Of a stretch of 64,000 bases of DNA, positions 29,590-39,877 are shown piece after piece. Location of the stretch: contig NZ_JAENGP010000001.1 in assembly GCF_016595155.1 (NCBI RefSeq), forward strand, positions 248,001 to 312,000, given 5' to 3'. Position 1 is the first letter of the stretch. Each line of letters begins with the position of its first letter. A program made the position numbers and the translations under genes. The notes under the pieces are model-generated. The model saw only the letters and a list, made by a program, of their open reading frames with translations. It did no database searches and was not told the DNA's origin. Origin of the DNA: Advenella mandrilli. Lineage in GTDB: Bacteria > Pseudomonadota > Gammaproteobacteria > Burkholderiales > Burkholderiaceae_B.

Positions 29590-30590
29590 TTCGCGTCCTT
29601 GTCCAGAAAATCGGAAAACCGGTAAAAATCAAAATGGGTGATTTTTACTTTATTATTATCATCACTAATTGCCAGGGTCGCATAAATGTTGGGGTTGTGC
29701 GAGGAGGCAAAGATTGATACTGCATTTTTCCCGTCTTCAACATAGGCAACCGGTTCCAAAGAAGCCCACAGTGCAGAATCCACGGCATTAAGTTCTTTGA
29801 TTGGGGTATTGGGCGGCAATACATCGGCCAACTGCCCTTTTCGGGCGGCAAGCAACAGCCTGTTCCAGGCAATGCGCATGGCATGGGCCACACCGGTTTC
29901 ATCGACGAATAATGGCAACAGGCTAGTCTGGTGCTCCATCCATTGCAGGGCAGCGCCGGCAACCATGGCTTCTGCCTGTTCAACATTTAAGGAGGCCAGC
30001 GGGTTTGGGATTTGGCCCATTCCGGCAGCAACGATCTGGCTGGTGGTTTTTGCGTTTACTTGTCCAATGGCTACGGGTGCCGAAGCTTTTTCTTGCATCC
30101 ATCCCCGGCCTATCTGGAACGGAACTTTGGCGCCACGGATGACACTGTTCAGGAGAATGCCGGTATCCACAATGCGCAGGCGATTATCCTTGGGTGTTCG
30201 TGACCAGAGGGTCAATAAGGTAATATCGGCCCAGGGGTGCTGAAAGTAAACAAACTCAACCTCACTGCCAGTCGCGACAAAGTTGACCAGTGAGTGGCGG
30301 AAAAAAATCGACCAGTCATCGGCATTGTCCTGATCAAGCCAAAGCAGTTCACCCAATTCGGCAAAGGTAAGATTGGCCTCAGGGGTAGATGAATTTTTCA
30401 GGGCTGCCAGGAAATTTTTTGATGCCAGGGACCGGAACGCTTCCGCTTCGGCCCAGAGCTCAAGGTAGAGTTTTTGATCTTGTGTTTGTGTTTGTGCTTG
30501 TGCTTGTGCTTGTGCAAGGCGGGGAATAACACATAGCATCAAGGCAACAGCGAGGATCAGGGGCCGAAATAAAAGGGTCAGTGATCGCAT
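29586..30590 (-). CDS. Exported protein with hexanucleotide repeats at its N-terminus
   Basis: A 334-residue protein with a signal peptide (MRSLTLLFRPLILAVALMLC) followed by (AQ)4(TQ)2 encoded by six in-frame hexamers. The mature part is helical (LYLELWAEAEAFRSLASKNFLAALKN) with a mixed C-terminal half. I recognise no family. ATG 30590 gives a proper signal peptide and a GGAA ribosome site; the frame stays open to 30725 without support. It is coupled to the 480-residue exported protein, and the pair is probably one functional unit. Confidence 0.7.
   Translation of the reverse strand: MRSLTLLFRPLILAVALMLCVIPRLAQAQAQAQTQTQDQKLYLELWAEAEAFRSLASKNFLAALKNSSTPEANLTFAELGELLWLDQDNADDWSIFFRHSLVNFVATGSEVEFVYFQHPWADITLLTLWSRTPKDNRLRIVDTGILLNSVIRGAKVPFQIGRGWMQEKASAPVAIGQVNAKTTSQIVAAGMGQIPNPLASLNVEQAEAMVAGAALQWMEHQTSLLPLFVDETGVAHAMRIAWNRLLLAARKGQLADVLPPNTPIKELNAVDSALWASLEPVAYVEDGKNAVSIFASSHNPNIYATLAISDDNNKVKITHFDFYRFSDFLDKDAK
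30480..30515. repeat. Hexanucleotide microsatellite in a coding region
   Basis: Six tandem copies of TTGTG[T/C] (two with T, four with C). On the coding minus strand these are GCACAA and ACACAA, encoding Ala-Gln and Thr-Gln at the predicted signal-peptide cleavage site. Loss or gain of units keeps the frame. Confidence 0.85.
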
Positions 30591-30735
30591 GGCAAATTTC
30601 CGGTTGTAGTGAATTAAGCGTATTGTTACAAGACGGCATTGCCGGATGCAAGCCAGAACCCTGACAGCCAGCGTTAAACGTTTGTTACGTATACCAGTAC
30701 TATAAATAAATACTCTGATATACACATTTTAACAT

Positions 30736-31227
30736 TTAAATACGCTTGCCGGCTATGTTAATTAAACGAGTACCGGCCAGACGATCATGCATCATTAAAC
30801 CGTCACGGTCCAACCAGCTATACACAAAATTCAGGAAGGGCGTCACAATAATGAACATGGTTATCGAGGCCCAGCCCAGGGATTGGGAAAGAAAGTAAAT
30901 GCCCGCGGCACCCAGCAGGGGAATGGGCCAGCACAGCAGGTACCTTAAAATTAACTGGCCTGTTCCGGGTTTGTTCCCGCTTTTATCGCAAAGCAGAATA
31001 TTCCAGGTTTTCATGGGAAGCGTCTGCCCTTTGCGCTTCCATGAAGTAATGAAGTAAAGACCAATCACCAAAAACAGCAGGGCTTGCCGGGGGGCATGGT
31101 ACATCAGGCCGTGACGGCTTTGGGTCAAGGTGTCAAAAATATAGGAAGCGAAAAAAACAAGGCCAAACAAAAGTACGCCTTCGTACATCATGCAGGCAAA
31201 AATTCGCAGTCTGGCAGGGTAAGTCAT
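30736..31227 (-). CDS. RDD-family membrane protein
   Basis: A 163-residue inner-membrane protein. The RDD family is named for conserved Arg and Asp residues; here they appear as LRIFACMMYEG near the N-terminus and WLDRDGLMMHDRLAGTRLI at the C-terminus, the latter diagnostic. Three or four hydrophobic segments. Members are poorly characterised; some affect ion homeostasis. It begins two bases after the stop of the upstream RNA methyltransferase gene. Confidence 0.88.
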   Translation of the reverse strand: MTYPARLRIFACMMYEGVLLFGLVFFASYIFDTLTQSRHGLMYHAPRQALLFLVIGLYFITSWKRKGQTLPMKTWNILLCDKSGNKPGTGQLILRYLLCWPIPLLGAAGIYFLSQSLGWASITMFIIVTPFLNFVYSWLDRDGLMMHDRLAGTRLINIAGKRI

Positions 31228-31229
31228 TA

Positions 31230-32774
31230 TTATTTGTTCCGATAGCTGTCGCTGACCATTTCAAAGGCAAACAGGCGGCAGTCAAGCGCGCCGTTAAAAA
31301 GCGGAATGCGCTGTTTGGGTTTGAGCCTGAGTTTTTTGGGCAGGTCAAGGTCACTGGAAATAATATGCACGTTCCAGTTGGCAAACTCTTTTTTCAGGCA
31401 GGAAGACCATTCGCGCCACAGGGTGTCGTCTTCAGGGTCCATGCGTTCGCCATAAGGCGGGTTGGTGATTAGCCAGCCACGTTCGGCCGGAGCCTGGGTG
31501 AAGCGGGCATCCTTGACATCAAAGAAAATAGAGGCGTCGGACAGACGGGCCCGGTGCAGGTTGTCTTTGGCCGCTGCAATGGCGTGCGGGTTGATATCAG
31601 ACCCATATAACGGCGTTTCCAGTCTGGGGGCCATGCGGCTTAACGCATCATCTTTCAGGTCTTTCCAGCGACGGTAGTCAAAATTGCGCAGGCGTTCGAA
31701 GCCAAACGGGCGTGAAATACCGGGCGGTACGCCCTGGGCAATCCAGGCCGCTTCGATAAGAATGGTGCCACTGCCGCAGAACGGGTCATACAGGGGCATG
31801 GAAGGGTCCCAGCCTGAAAGGGCCAGAATGCCCGCTGCCAGGTTTTCCCTGAGTGGGGCTTCACCTTTGTCAAGGCGCCAGCCACGCTTGAACAGGGACT
31901 CGCCAGAGGTATCCAGGTAAAGGGTGGCGCTGTCGCTGGACAGAAACAGGTGAACCTTGGCATCGGGTCGGACGGTGTCAATGCTGGGACGTTCGCCTTC
32001 ACGGTCACGCAGGCGGTCGCAAATGCCGTCTTTGGCCTTCAGGTTGCAGAACATGAGGCTTTTCATGGGGCTTTTGATAGCAGAAGTGTCTACCCTAAGC
32101 GTGTGTTCGGCACCAAACCATTGTTCCCATGGGGTATCGTAGGCCAGCTCATAAATATCGTCTTCGGTCATGATAGCGGCGTGCGAGACCTGTACCAGAA
32201 TACGGGTGGCCAGACGTGAATACAGGTTGGCCCGCATGATGCCCATCCAGTCGCTGCTAAAGGCACAGCCAGCACGTCCTTTTTCTACGTTTTCAAAGCC
32301 CAGTGCGCTGATTTCCTCAAACAGGACATCTTCAAGCCCTTGAGGGCAGGGCGCAAATACCCGGAATATTTCAGTGTGCCGGAATTGGGTTTTTTGCCTG
32401 CGTGGTTCTTGACGAGGGTGTTTTGAAGCCTCGTAGGATGAATCACCCTTGACCACAGCCGGTTTGCCGGTGTTTTTTTGTGCATCGGGAAATTGGCCGA
32501 TGGTTTCGGCACCACGGCTTAAGCGGTCGGCAAGGCTGGGACGATGCTTGCCATAGCCGGCCGTGCGTGGCAGGGGACGTGATTCAATCTTTTTTTTGAT
32601 GGTGTCGTCAGCGTTCGTGCTGGATTCGGCAAAATTAGCCAGTGCAATGTTTCGGGCGCGCGCACCCGAACGCAGACGCGGTTTTTGGGGCTCGGCATCG
32701 GTATTTTGTTCAGTTTTTACGGTCGGTTTTTTTAATACGAGCTTTTTGCGGGGTGGTGTGTTGTCTTCAGACAT
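31230..32774 (-). CDS. rlmL: THUMP-domain rRNA guanine-N2 methyltransferase (RlmL-like)
   Basis: A 514-residue SAM-dependent enzyme of the type that methylates G2445 of 23S rRNA. After a THUMP domain (FAPCPQGLEDVLFEE onward) the Rossmann methyltransferase has the SAM loop DPFCGSGTILIEAAW and the catalytic NPPYGERM. It corresponds to the N-terminal half of E. coli RlmKL, without the RlmK part. The first 130 residues are an extra Lys/Arg-rich disordered extension. It sits in the hemJ/proA direction with a 12-base gap to hemJ. Confidence 0.88.
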   Translation of the reverse strand: MSEDNTPPRKKLVLKKPTVKTEQNTDAEPQKPRLRSGARARNIALANFAESSTNADDTIKKKIESRPLPRTAGYGKHRPSLADRLSRGAETIGQFPDAQKNTGKPAVVKGDSSYEASKHPRQEPRRQKTQFRHTEIFRVFAPCPQGLEDVLFEEISALGFENVEKGRAGCAFSSDWMGIMRANLYSRLATRILVQVSHAAIMTEDDIYELAYDTPWEQWFGAEHTLRVDTSAIKSPMKSLMFCNLKAKDGICDRLRDREGERPSIDTVRPDAKVHLFLSSDSATLYLDTSGESLFKRGWRLDKGEAPLRENLAAGILALSGWDPSMPLYDPFCGSGTILIEAAWIAQGVPPGISRPFGFERLRNFDYRRWKDLKDDALSRMAPRLETPLYGSDINPHAIAAAKDNLHRARLSDASIFFDVKDARFTQAPAERGWLITNPPYGERMDPEDDTLWREWSSCLKKEFANWNVHIISSDLDLPKKLRLKPKQRIPLFNGALDCRLFAFEMVSDSYRNK

Positions 32775-32786
32775 GTATATTGTTTT

Positions 32787-33209
32787 TTAAAAAGGTTTGA
32801 TAATGACCAGCGCAACAATGAACAACAACAAAAAAACAGGAATCTCGTTAAACCAGCGGTAATAAACATGAGAACGCGTGTTTTTGTTTTGTTCGAATTG
32901 CCGGTAAATGCGGGTGCAGGTGTAATGATAGCCAAGTACACCGGCAACCAGAAGCAGTTTGGCGTGCATCCAGCCATCGGTAAGGCCTATTTTGAACTGG
33001 ATCATCATCCAGAGGCCGAAAATGACAGCGGGGATGGCCAGTTTGTTGGTAAAACGCAGCAGGCGCGCAGCCATGCCCAGCATGGCCTGATAAGCATCGG
33101 GGTTGGAGGTTTGCGCCATGTTGACATAAATGCGTGGCAGGTAAAACAACCCCGCAAACCAAGAAGTGACAAAAACGATATGCAGGGTTTTAAGCCATAA
33201 ATACAACAT
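32787..33209 (-). CDS. hemJ: HemJ-like protoporphyrinogen oxidase (CopD-related)
   Basis: A 140-residue membrane protein with four predicted helices. The family pattern is clear: LKTLHIVFVTSWFAGLFYLPR near the start, then GWMHAKLLLVAGVLGYHY, and the end RWFNEIPVFLLLFIV-IKPF. HemJ oxidises protoporphyrinogen IX in organisms lacking HemG/HemY. The alternative label, CopD-family protein of unknown function, is possible because the families are related. It lies ten bases after proA. Confidence 0.82.
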   Translation of the reverse strand: MLYLWLKTLHIVFVTSWFAGLFYLPRIYVNMAQTSNPDAYQAMLGMAARLLRFTNKLAIPAVIFGLWMMIQFKIGLTDGWMHAKLLLVAGVLGYHYTCTRIYRQFEQNKNTRSHVYYRWFNEIPVFLLLFIVALVIIKPF

Positions 33210-33219
33210 TTCTTTACTC

Positions 33220-34482
33220 TTATTTGCGAAGTTGGCCGTTGCCGTTCAGCACCCATTTATAGGTGGTCAGACCTTCGAGGCCGACGGGGCCACGGGTATG
33301 CAAGCGGTTGGTGGAAATGCCGATTTCCGCGCCCAGGCCATATTCAAAACCATCGGCAAAAATGGTGGGCAGGTTGACATAGACCGAGCTGGAATCAACC
33401 TGTCTTTGGAACAGGGTGGCTTCGTGAATGCGTTCGGTAATGATGGATTCGGTATGGCCCGAACTGTGCCGGGCGATATGTTCAATGGCCTGTTCAAGGT
33501 TGTCTACTACGCGGATGGCCAGAATGGGTCCCAGATATTCGGTATCCCAGTCTTCTTCGGTAGCCGGTTTGGCATCGGGAATGAAGGTGCGGGTTTTTTC
33601 GCAGCCGCGCAGTTCTACCTGATGTTCGGCATAGGCTTGCGCCAGGCGGGGTAATACTTCCTGGGCAATGGCGGCATGCACCAGCAGGGTTTCCATGGCA
33701 CCACAAATGCCGTAGCGGAAGGTTTTTGCTTGCAGGGCAAGCTGAAAGGCTTTTTCGAGGTCGGCATACTGGTCAATATAAATATGACAGTTGCCGTCCA
33801 GGTGTTTGATCAGGGGAACCCGGGCTTCTTCGCTAAGGCGCTTGATGAGGTTTTTGCCACCTCGGGGAATAATCACGTCCACGTATTCGGTCATGGTAAT
33901 GAGTTTGCCGACCGCCGCACGGTCGGTGGTGCTGACGACCTGTACGACCGTTTCAGGCAAGCCGGCGTGTGCCAGGCCTTCACGAATGATATTGCCCAAG
34001 GCCAGATTTGAATGAAAGGCTTCGCTGCCACCACGCAAGATGGTGGCATTGCCCGATTTCAGGCACAAAGCAGCGGCATCAATGGTTACGTTGGGGCGTG
34101 ATTCGTAAATAATGCCAATGACGCCAAGCGGTACGCGCATTTGGGCAATATTAATGCCATTGGGCAGGACGCGGGTGGCACTTAAGCTGCCTACCGGGTC
34201 TGCCATCGCGGCAATCTGGTTTAGCCCGGTAGCCATTAAATGGATGGCTTTGTCGGAAAGGGTCAAGCGGTCAAGCAGGGCCGGTTCCAGATTGTTGTTA
34301 CGGGCATTTTCCAGGTCTTTGGCGTTTTCGGTTTTTAGATAGTCGGCATTCTCAAGCAGGCGCTGTGCCATGAAGCGCAAAGCGGTTGATTTTTGCTCAT
34401 CGCTGGCTTGCATGATGTATGTGGATGCTTTACGGGCCTGTGCGCCGATTTGTTCCATGAGTTCATTGACAGATTGCGTCAT
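33220..34482 (-). CDS. proA: Gamma-glutamyl phosphate reductase
   Basis: The 420-residue NADPH enzyme makes glutamate 5-semialdehyde in proline synthesis. The aldehyde-dehydrogenase-like fold is seen in [17 protein letters not shown], the nucleotide-binding [10 protein letters not shown], and the catalytic cysteine in [17 protein letters not shown] 34482 is chosen over a TTG at 34494. proB is not in this window. Confidence 0.96.
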   Translation of the reverse strand: MTQSVNELMEQIGAQARKASTYIMQASDEQKSTALRFMAQRLLENADYLKTENAKDLENARNNNLEPALLDRLTLSDKAIHLMATGLNQIAAMADPVGSLSATRVLPNGINIAQMRVPLGVIGIIYESRPNVTIDAAALCLKSGNATILRGGSEAFHSNLALGNIIREGLAHAGLPETVVQVVSTTDRAAVGKLITMTEYVDVIIPRGGKNLIKRLSEEARVPLIKHLDGNCHIYIDQYADLEKAFQLALQAKTFRYGICGAMETLLVHAAIAQEVLPRLAQAYAEHQVELRGCEKTRTFIPDAKPATEEDWDTEYLGPILAIRVVDNLEQAIEHIARHSSGHTESIITERIHEATLFQRQVDSSSVYVNLPTIFADGFEYGLGAEIGISTNRLHTRGPVGLEGLTTYKWVLNGNGQLRK

Positions 34483-34503
34483 CGTTAGTATCAACCTTGT
34501 TAT

Positions 34504-35556
34504 TCATAAAATGGCCGGGTTCACGACTTTTAAGGCCAGTCGGGTAATTTCTTCCCAGGCATCGTCCATGCGGCCATTAACGGGGTAGCCTTTGAAAAGG
34601 CGGTCTATGTCATGGGCGTGCTGAATCATGCCCATTAATTGCTTTAGCGAGAGCCTTTCAAGGGCCTGGCGTATTAATTTATCGCGTGGCGGAAAAATAT
34701 ACAATTGCCTGAAGAGCCCGCTAATGTTTTCACCCTGCTGACGGGCGGTTGCCAGTGTGTACAGGGTGCGTATTTCCCGGGTCATGACACCCAGAACCAG
34801 TGGCAGTGCCTCGCCTTCGGCTTTGAGCCCCTGGATCATTCTGACCGTTCTTTGTCCATTGCCTTCAAGCATGGCACTGGATAGGGAAAAAACGTCGTAA
34901 CGGGCAACATCCAGAATGGCTTGTTCGATATCTTCCGCCTGGATTTTACCTTCGGGATATAACAGGCCCAGCTTGAGGATTTCCTGATGGGCGGCAAACA
35001 GGTTGCCTTCCACCTTGTCGGTCATCCAGGCAAGTGTGGCGTCATCAACCGACTGGTTTTGCCGTTTCAGGCGCTGTTTGATCCAGGCGGGCAATTGCTG
35101 GCGGTCGATGTTGGCAATATTAACAACGGTGGCGGCTGCCAGCAACTGTTGGGCCCATTTGGTTTTGGCCGTGGCCCGGTCCAGTTTGGGCAGGCTGATA
35201 ACGATAATAGTATCGGTAATTTCACCTTTTTGGATCTGTGCGGCAAGATTAATAAGTGCCGTTGCACCGACTTTACCGGGTTTGCCAGTGGGAATGGTGA
35301 TTTCCAGAATTTTCAGGTCGCCAAACAGGGAGATGCTTTGAGTGCATTCCCGGATGGCATTCCAGTTACCGTTGGCGTCAAGAATAAGGCTGGTGCGTTC
35401 ATTGTAACCTTTATCCCGACAGGCTTGCCGTAGGCTGTCAACAGTTTCATTGCGTAGCAAAAGCTCATCGGAGCAAACACAATAAAGCGTATCCAGTGTG
35501 GTGCCAGACTGGATAATATGGCTGGCAAACGAATCATGGTTAAAGGTTTGCCCCAT
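34504..35556 (-). CDS. holA: DNA polymerase III subunit delta
   Basis: A 350-residue clamp-loader subunit that opens the sliding clamp. Family features: an N-terminal domain with a degenerate AAA+ fold (YCVCSDELLLRNETVDSLR), WNAIRECTQSISLFGDLKILEI, then the C-terminal GLFRQLYIFPPRDKLI region. ATG 35556 comes one base after the lptE stop; the frame extends 18 bases into lptE. The order leuS-lptE-holA-proA is common in beta-proteobacteria. Confidence 0.93.
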   Translation of the reverse strand: MGQTFNHDSFASHIIQSGTTLDTLYCVCSDELLLRNETVDSLRQACRDKGYNERTSLILDANGNWNAIRECTQSISLFGDLKILEITIPTGKPGKVGATALINLAAQIQKGEITDTIIVISLPKLDRATAKTKWAQQLLAAATVVNIANIDRQQLPAWIKQRLKRQNQSVDDATLAWMTDKVEGNLFAAHQEILKLGLLYPEGKIQAEDIEQAILDVARYDVFSLSSAMLEGNGQRTVRMIQGLKAEGEALPLVLGVMTREIRTLYTLATARQQGENISGLFRQLYIFPPRDKLIRQALERLSLKQLMGMIQHAHDIDRLFKGYPVNGRMDDAWEEITRLALKVVNPAIL

Positions 35557-35557
35557 A

Positions 35558-36139
35558 TTACTGCGCAGGAACAAAACCCGGCGTTGGGTTATGTTCCAGA
35601 TAGGAAGTGATAACGTCTGGAGCGGTAATGCGACGGATTAGACGGTCAGCGATGCTTTTTTCCATATCCTCATACATTAGCGCCATTTCTTCCTGTTTGG
35701 CAGCCGAGTCATCTTCATCATAAGGCAGTTGGCGGGTGGCCGAAATTTGTGAAGTTGGGATGAGCTCATTACCCTGGCTGTCTGTCATGGTGAAGGTTAG
35801 CGTCAGGTTAAGTTCGTATTCCTCTACCTTGCCCTGAGCGTCCAGGGAGACTTCACGCTGGGAGCGGTTAAAGCCTTCCTGCATTAGTTTTGCTTCTGCC
35901 AGAGCAGCATCTTCAGTGACAGTCGTACCGGGAGAGTTGGCCTGAATAGCCCGCCAAACCCTTGAGCCAAAGGCGGAGTTTTGCGGGATATTGGTATACA
36001 GGGTGGTAAAGGGTAGCGGTGTTGGGCCGCGCATTTTAAAGCCACAGCCCGCAATGAGCAGACACAGGAAGATACCGGCTGCCAGCAGAAGGTAAGTTCG
36101 TTTGGCAAATAGGGTGGTGAAGGGTGCTTGTGTCTGCAT
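35558..36139 (-). CDS. lptE: LPS-assembly lipoprotein LptE
   Basis: A 193-residue outer-membrane lipoprotein that plugs LptD. The lipobox LIAGCGFKMRG gives lipidation at Cys 32. LptE-typical text follows: RGPTPLPFTTLYTNIPQNS and the late ISATRQLPYDEDD. Seven bases separate it from leuS. It is essential for placing lipopolysaccharide on the cell surface. Confidence 0.94.
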   Translation of the reverse strand: MQTQAPFTTLFAKRTYLLLAAGIFLCLLIAGCGFKMRGPTPLPFTTLYTNIPQNSAFGSRVWRAIQANSPGTTVTEDAALAEAKLMQEGFNRSQREVSLDAQGKVEEYELNLTLTFTMTDSQGNELIPTSQISATRQLPYDEDDSAAKQEEMALMYEDMEKSIADRLIRRITAPDVITSYLEHNPTPGFVPAQ

Positions 36140-36146
36140 GTGTTGC

Positions 36147-38804
36147 CTATCCTACAATGTTGATCAGCTTGCCAGGAACAATAATAATCCGTTTTGGCGG
36201 CCGGCCTTCAAGAAACTTTTCAACCGCTTGATGGGCTAACGCCAATTGTTCAATGTCCTCTTTGCTGACACCGTTGGGAACATTAACGGAACCGCGCAAT
36301 TTTCCATTGATTTGCAGCATCATTTCAATTTCATCGGCAATTAAGGCCTGCTCGTCAAGCTCGGGCCATGGGGCATCAAGCAAGTCGCCATTATTTTGGG
36401 CATAGCCAAGTTCACGCCAGATATGCCAGGTAATATGGGGAACGACCGGGTAAAGCATGCGCAGCAGAATGCCAACCACTTCCTTGATGGCGCTATCCGC
36501 TTCGGGACTGGCTTCAAGTTCGACATCTTCAATCGCGTTAAGCAGTTTCATGTTGGCAGAAACCACGGTGTTGTATTGAATACGCTCGTAGTCGTAATTG
36601 GCCTGTTTGAGCAGGGAGTAAGCGGTACGACGCAGCTCTTTGACGGCCTTGGGGGCGTTGTTCCAGTCAGGGGCGGTGGCAGGCGCACGGACAATAGTCG
36701 CTTTGTGATTATAAGCCATGGACCACAGACGCTTAAGGAAACGGTGCGAGCCGTCTACCCCGGAATCGGACCATTCCAGTGTTTGCTCGGGGGGGCTGGT
36801 AAACATAACAAACAGGCGGGCGGTATCGGCACCCAGGGTGTCGATAAGTGCCTGCGGGTCTACCCCGTTGTTTTTGGACTTGGACATGGTGCCAATGCCA
36901 CCATAGTCTACGGGTGAGTTGTCTTTAAGAAGTCGGGCGCCAATAATGCTGCCTTTGTCGTTGTAGACGTTTTCAACTTCTTCGGGCCAGAAATATTCAA
37001 TGCCGCCTTTTTCGGTTTTGCGTGAATAAATATGATTAAGCACCATACCCTGGCACAGCAGTTTTTTGAAGGGTTCGTCAAACTTGAGCAGGCCAATGTC
37101 GCGCATAGCCTTGGTCCAGAAACGCGCATACAGCAAGTGGAGCACGGCGTGTTCAATGCCACCAATGTATTGATCCATTGGCATCCAGTAGTCGTTGCGG
37201 GCATCAACCATGGCATTGTTGTTGCCTGGCGAGGTGTAGCGCATGAAGTACCAGGAAGAGTCGATGAACGTATCCATCGTGTCGGTTTCGCGACGCGCCG
37301 GCTTGCCGCATGTGGGGCAGGAGCAGGACAGGAAGGCTTCGTGTTTGTTAAGTGGATTACCGCTGCCATCGGGAATCAGTTCTTCGGGCAGTTTGACCGG
37401 CAGGTCTTTTTCGGGAACGGGAACCGGGCCGCAATCGACGCAGTGAATAATGGGAATGGGGGTGCCCCAGTAACGCTGGCGGGAAATACCCCAGTCGCGC
37501 AGGCGCCAGGTGGTTTGTTTTTCGCCTAGATCCTTGCTGGAAAGTGCGTTGGCGACGGCATCTACGGCCTGTTGATAGTTAAGGCCATCGAACTGGCCTG
37601 AATGGATGACAATGCCGTTTTGTTTGTCGGCATACCATTCCTGCCATTGTTCATTAGAGAATGCTTTGTCTTGAACCGAGATGACCTGTTTGATGGGCAA
37701 CTGGTATTTAAGCGCAAAAGCGAAGTCACGTTCATCGTGTGCCGGTACGCCCATGACGGCGCCATCACCGTAACTCATGAGAACATAGTTGCCCACCCAA
37801 ATTTCAACCTGTTCATGGCTAATGGGGTGAGTCACATACAGGCCTGTTGGCAACCCTTCTTTTTCACGGGTTGCCATTTCGACTTCAGTGGTGCCGCCTT
37901 GCTTGCATTCTTCGATAAAGGCTGCCAGGGCCGGGTTGTTTTGTGCTGCATGACTGGCCAGCGGGTGCTCGGGGGCAACCGCACAGAAAGTAACGCCCAT
38001 AATGGTATCGGGGCGGGTGGTGAATACGTACATGCGGCCATCCTGGATAAGTTGGCCTTCTTTGTTTTTGATGTCATGGGTAAAGGAAAAACGGATACCT
38101 TCGCTTTTGCCAATCCAGTTTTCCTGCATCAGGCGTACACGTTCGGGCCAGCCGGGCAGGTTGTGTTTGACCTCATGCAGCAGTTCTTCGGCATAATCGG
38201 TAATGCGCAGGTAGTAGCCGGGAATTTCGCGTTTTTCAACCAGTGCACCCGAGCGCCAGCCGCGCCCATCAATTACCTGCTCGTTGGCCAGCACGGTATT
38301 GTCGACCGGGTCCCAGTTGACGGTTTGGGTTTTGCGGTAGGCAATGCCTTTTTCAAGCATTTTCAGGAAGAACCATTGGTTCCACTTGTAGTAATCGGGG
38401 TCGCAGGCACACATTTCGCGTGACCAGTCAATGGCCAGTCCCATTGCCTGCATTTGTTTTTTCATGTAGGCAATGTTGTCGTAAGTCCATTTTGCAGGGG
38501 GGACTTTTGACTTGATAGCGGCATTTTCGGCTGGCATCCCGAAAGCGTCCCAGCCCATAGGCATTAACACGTTGAATCCACGCATGCGTAGCTGGCGTGC
38601 CATCATATCGTTGATGGTGTAGTTGCGGACATGACCCATATGCAGCTTGCCGCTAGGATAGGGCAGCATGGAGCAGGCATAAAATTTGGGTTTGTCGTTG
38701 CCGTCGCGGTCTTTGGCATGCTCGGTGACCAGATAGGCATCGGTATCTTGCCAGTTGCGTTGAGCGTTTTGTTCTACTTCCAGTGGGTTATATTGTTCCA
38801 ACAT
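36147..38804 (-). CDS. leuS: Leucyl-tRNA synthetase
   Basis: An 885-residue class I synthetase charging tRNA-Leu. The HIGH motif reads HMGH ([17 protein letters not shown]). The KMSKS loop reads TMSKS ([13 protein letters not shown]), a minor variant. The CP1 editing domain contains the Thr-rich site around [13 protein letters not shown]. The zinc-like C-x2-C pattern in CSCPTCGK is present. Full length. It heads the minus-strand run through lptE, holA, proA, hemJ and rlmL. Confidence 0.98.
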   Translation of the reverse strand: MLEQYNPLEVEQNAQRNWQDTDAYLVTEHAKDRDGNDKPKFYACSMLPYPSGKLHMGHVRNYTINDMMARQLRMRGFNVLMPMGWDAFGMPAENAAIKSKVPPAKWTYDNIAYMKKQMQAMGLAIDWSREMCACDPDYYKWNQWFFLKMLEKGIAYRKTQTVNWDPVDNTVLANEQVIDGRGWRSGALVEKREIPGYYLRITDYAEELLHEVKHNLPGWPERVRLMQENWIGKSEGIRFSFTHDIKNKEGQLIQDGRMYVFTTRPDTIMGVTFCAVAPEHPLASHAAQNNPALAAFIEECKQGGTTEVEMATREKEGLPTGLYVTHPISHEQVEIWVGNYVLMSYGDGAVMGVPAHDERDFAFALKYQLPIKQVISVQDKAFSNEQWQEWYADKQNGIVIHSGQFDGLNYQQAVDAVANALSSKDLGEKQTTWRLRDWGISRQRYWGTPIPIIHCVDCGPVPVPEKDLPVKLPEELIPDGSGNPLNKHEAFLSCSCPTCGKPARRETDTMDTFIDSSWYFMRYTSPGNNNAMVDARNDYWMPMDQYIGGIEHAVLHLLYARFWTKAMRDIGLLKFDEPFKKLLCQGMVLNHIYSRKTEKGGIEYFWPEEVENVYNDKGSIIGARLLKDNSPVDYGGIGTMSKSKNNGVDPQALIDTLGADTARLFVMFTSPPEQTLEWSDSGVDGSHRFLKRLWSMAYNHKATIVRAPATAPDWNNAPKAVKELRRTAYSLLKQANYDYERIQYNTVVSANMKLLNAIEDVELEASPEADSAIKEVVGILLRMLYPVVPHITWHIWRELGYAQNNGDLLDAPWPELDEQALIADEIEMMLQINGKLRGSVNVPNGVSKEDIEQLALAHQAVEKFLEGRPPKRIIIVPGKLINIVG

Positions 38805-38964
38805 GACTTTCTGCGGTAAAAAATGGGCTTGGGAAAAATCCCGTAAAGCGTATTATTATAAGTCTTTACAAAGGGGAGTAGGTTGTTTTGTCTCTTGAAA
38901 CCGAATTGAAATAAATGCCCTGTTGGGCGTTGGCATGAGTGCCCTTTCAATGGTGCAGGGTATC

Positions 38965-39690
38965 CTAGTTGAGCAGTTCGGGCAGCAGTGCCTTTAAGGC
39001 AGCAGGGGTGCGTCGCAGAGACTGGGTGTTTCTAAGGATTTGCCTGACGTGATAGATGACCGTATTGTGCTTGAGTGCAAGGTGATCGGCAATTTCGGCA
39101 TTGGTCATGCCCGCAACAATACAGCGGCTTATTTGGGTTTGTCTGGGCGGCAGTGGTGGGTGGGTGATATTCAGGTAATGGTTGATAATCCGTTGTTTGA
39201 TTAAATAGTTGGCTGAAAAAACCAGATGCTTGAGATTGAACAACTGTTGTTCTATTTCATCCATGGAAACGGGGTGGCTGGTCCTTAGCAGGATCAGGGA
39301 GCTGTTTTTGCTACCTGACATATTCTGGTGTGGCAAAATAAGGCCATATAATTGTGGGAAATCTTTAAATAGCCTGAGTAGATCGGGATGGTTGGAAAGG
39401 TTGTGGCTGTTCCAGGTGAATGTATTACCTTGGGTAGTTAAAGCGGGATTGAGGTGATCCAGGGGGTTGTTTTTTAGCGTAATTCCATCCTGAAGATTCT
39501 TCAGGCCTGAATGAGGCAGGTTGCTGGCGCACAGGAATTGCGATTCGGCGTTGTTAAAAGGAAAGGGCAGGTTTTGAATGTAAAAGTAATATTCGAAATC
39601 GCTCTCATGTAATGATTGCTTCAGGAACGCCTGCTGTTCTGCCTGATTATGTGGGTTGAAAATAGATTGAAGGGTTTGGTCGCTTACCAT
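38965..39690 (-). CDS. LuxR-type regulator without a LuxI partner
   Basis: A 241-residue protein. The C-terminal 65 residues form a LuxR-type helix-turn-helix (PPRQTQISRCIVAGMTNAEIADHL, then NTVIYHVRQIL). The N-terminal 160 residues have the length and hydrophobic pattern of an autoinducer-binding domain, but the usual Trp/Tyr/Asp-Pro set is not clear (here DHLNPALTTQG and FTWNS). No luxI-like synthase is in the window, so it is a LuxR solo if it senses anything. A dyad lies in the spacer shared with the divergent lipoprotein gene. Confidence 0.75.
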   Translation of the reverse strand: MVSDQTLQSIFNPHNQAEQQAFLKQSLHESDFEYYFYIQNLPFPFNNAESQFLCASNLPHSGLKNLQDGITLKNNPLDHLNPALTTQGNTFTWNSHNLSNHPDLLRLFKDFPQLYGLILPHQNMSGSKNSSLILLRTSHPVSMDEIEQQLFNLKHLVFSANYLIKQRIINHYLNITHPPLPPRQTQISRCIVAGMTNAEIADHLALKHNTVIYHVRQILRNTQSLRRTPAALKALLPELLN

Positions 39691-39793
39691 TTTTATCTCG
39701 CTCGCCGCTAATTATTGTTACGTGTAGTTAATTTTTGTAAATAATAGCGGGTGAATGTAAATATGCACGTAATAATGTGCTTTGGCTTGATTT

Positions 39794-39815
39794 ATTTCAA
39801 GACATAAATTGAAAT
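39794..39815. promoter_or_regulatory. 22-bp dyad between luxR-like and lipoprotein genes
   Basis: ATTTCAA (39794-39800), eight bases, then TTGAAAT (39809-39815) is a perfect interrupted palindrome. Its size is like a lux box, though the sequence differs. It lies about 105 bases from the regulator start and 63 bases before the lipoprotein GTG, so it could control either or both. Confidence 0.45.
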
Positions 39816-39877
39816 GAACGTCATTAATAAATGATTTGAAAATAATTTTTCTATTTAGAAAAAATGGGAGATAGGTC

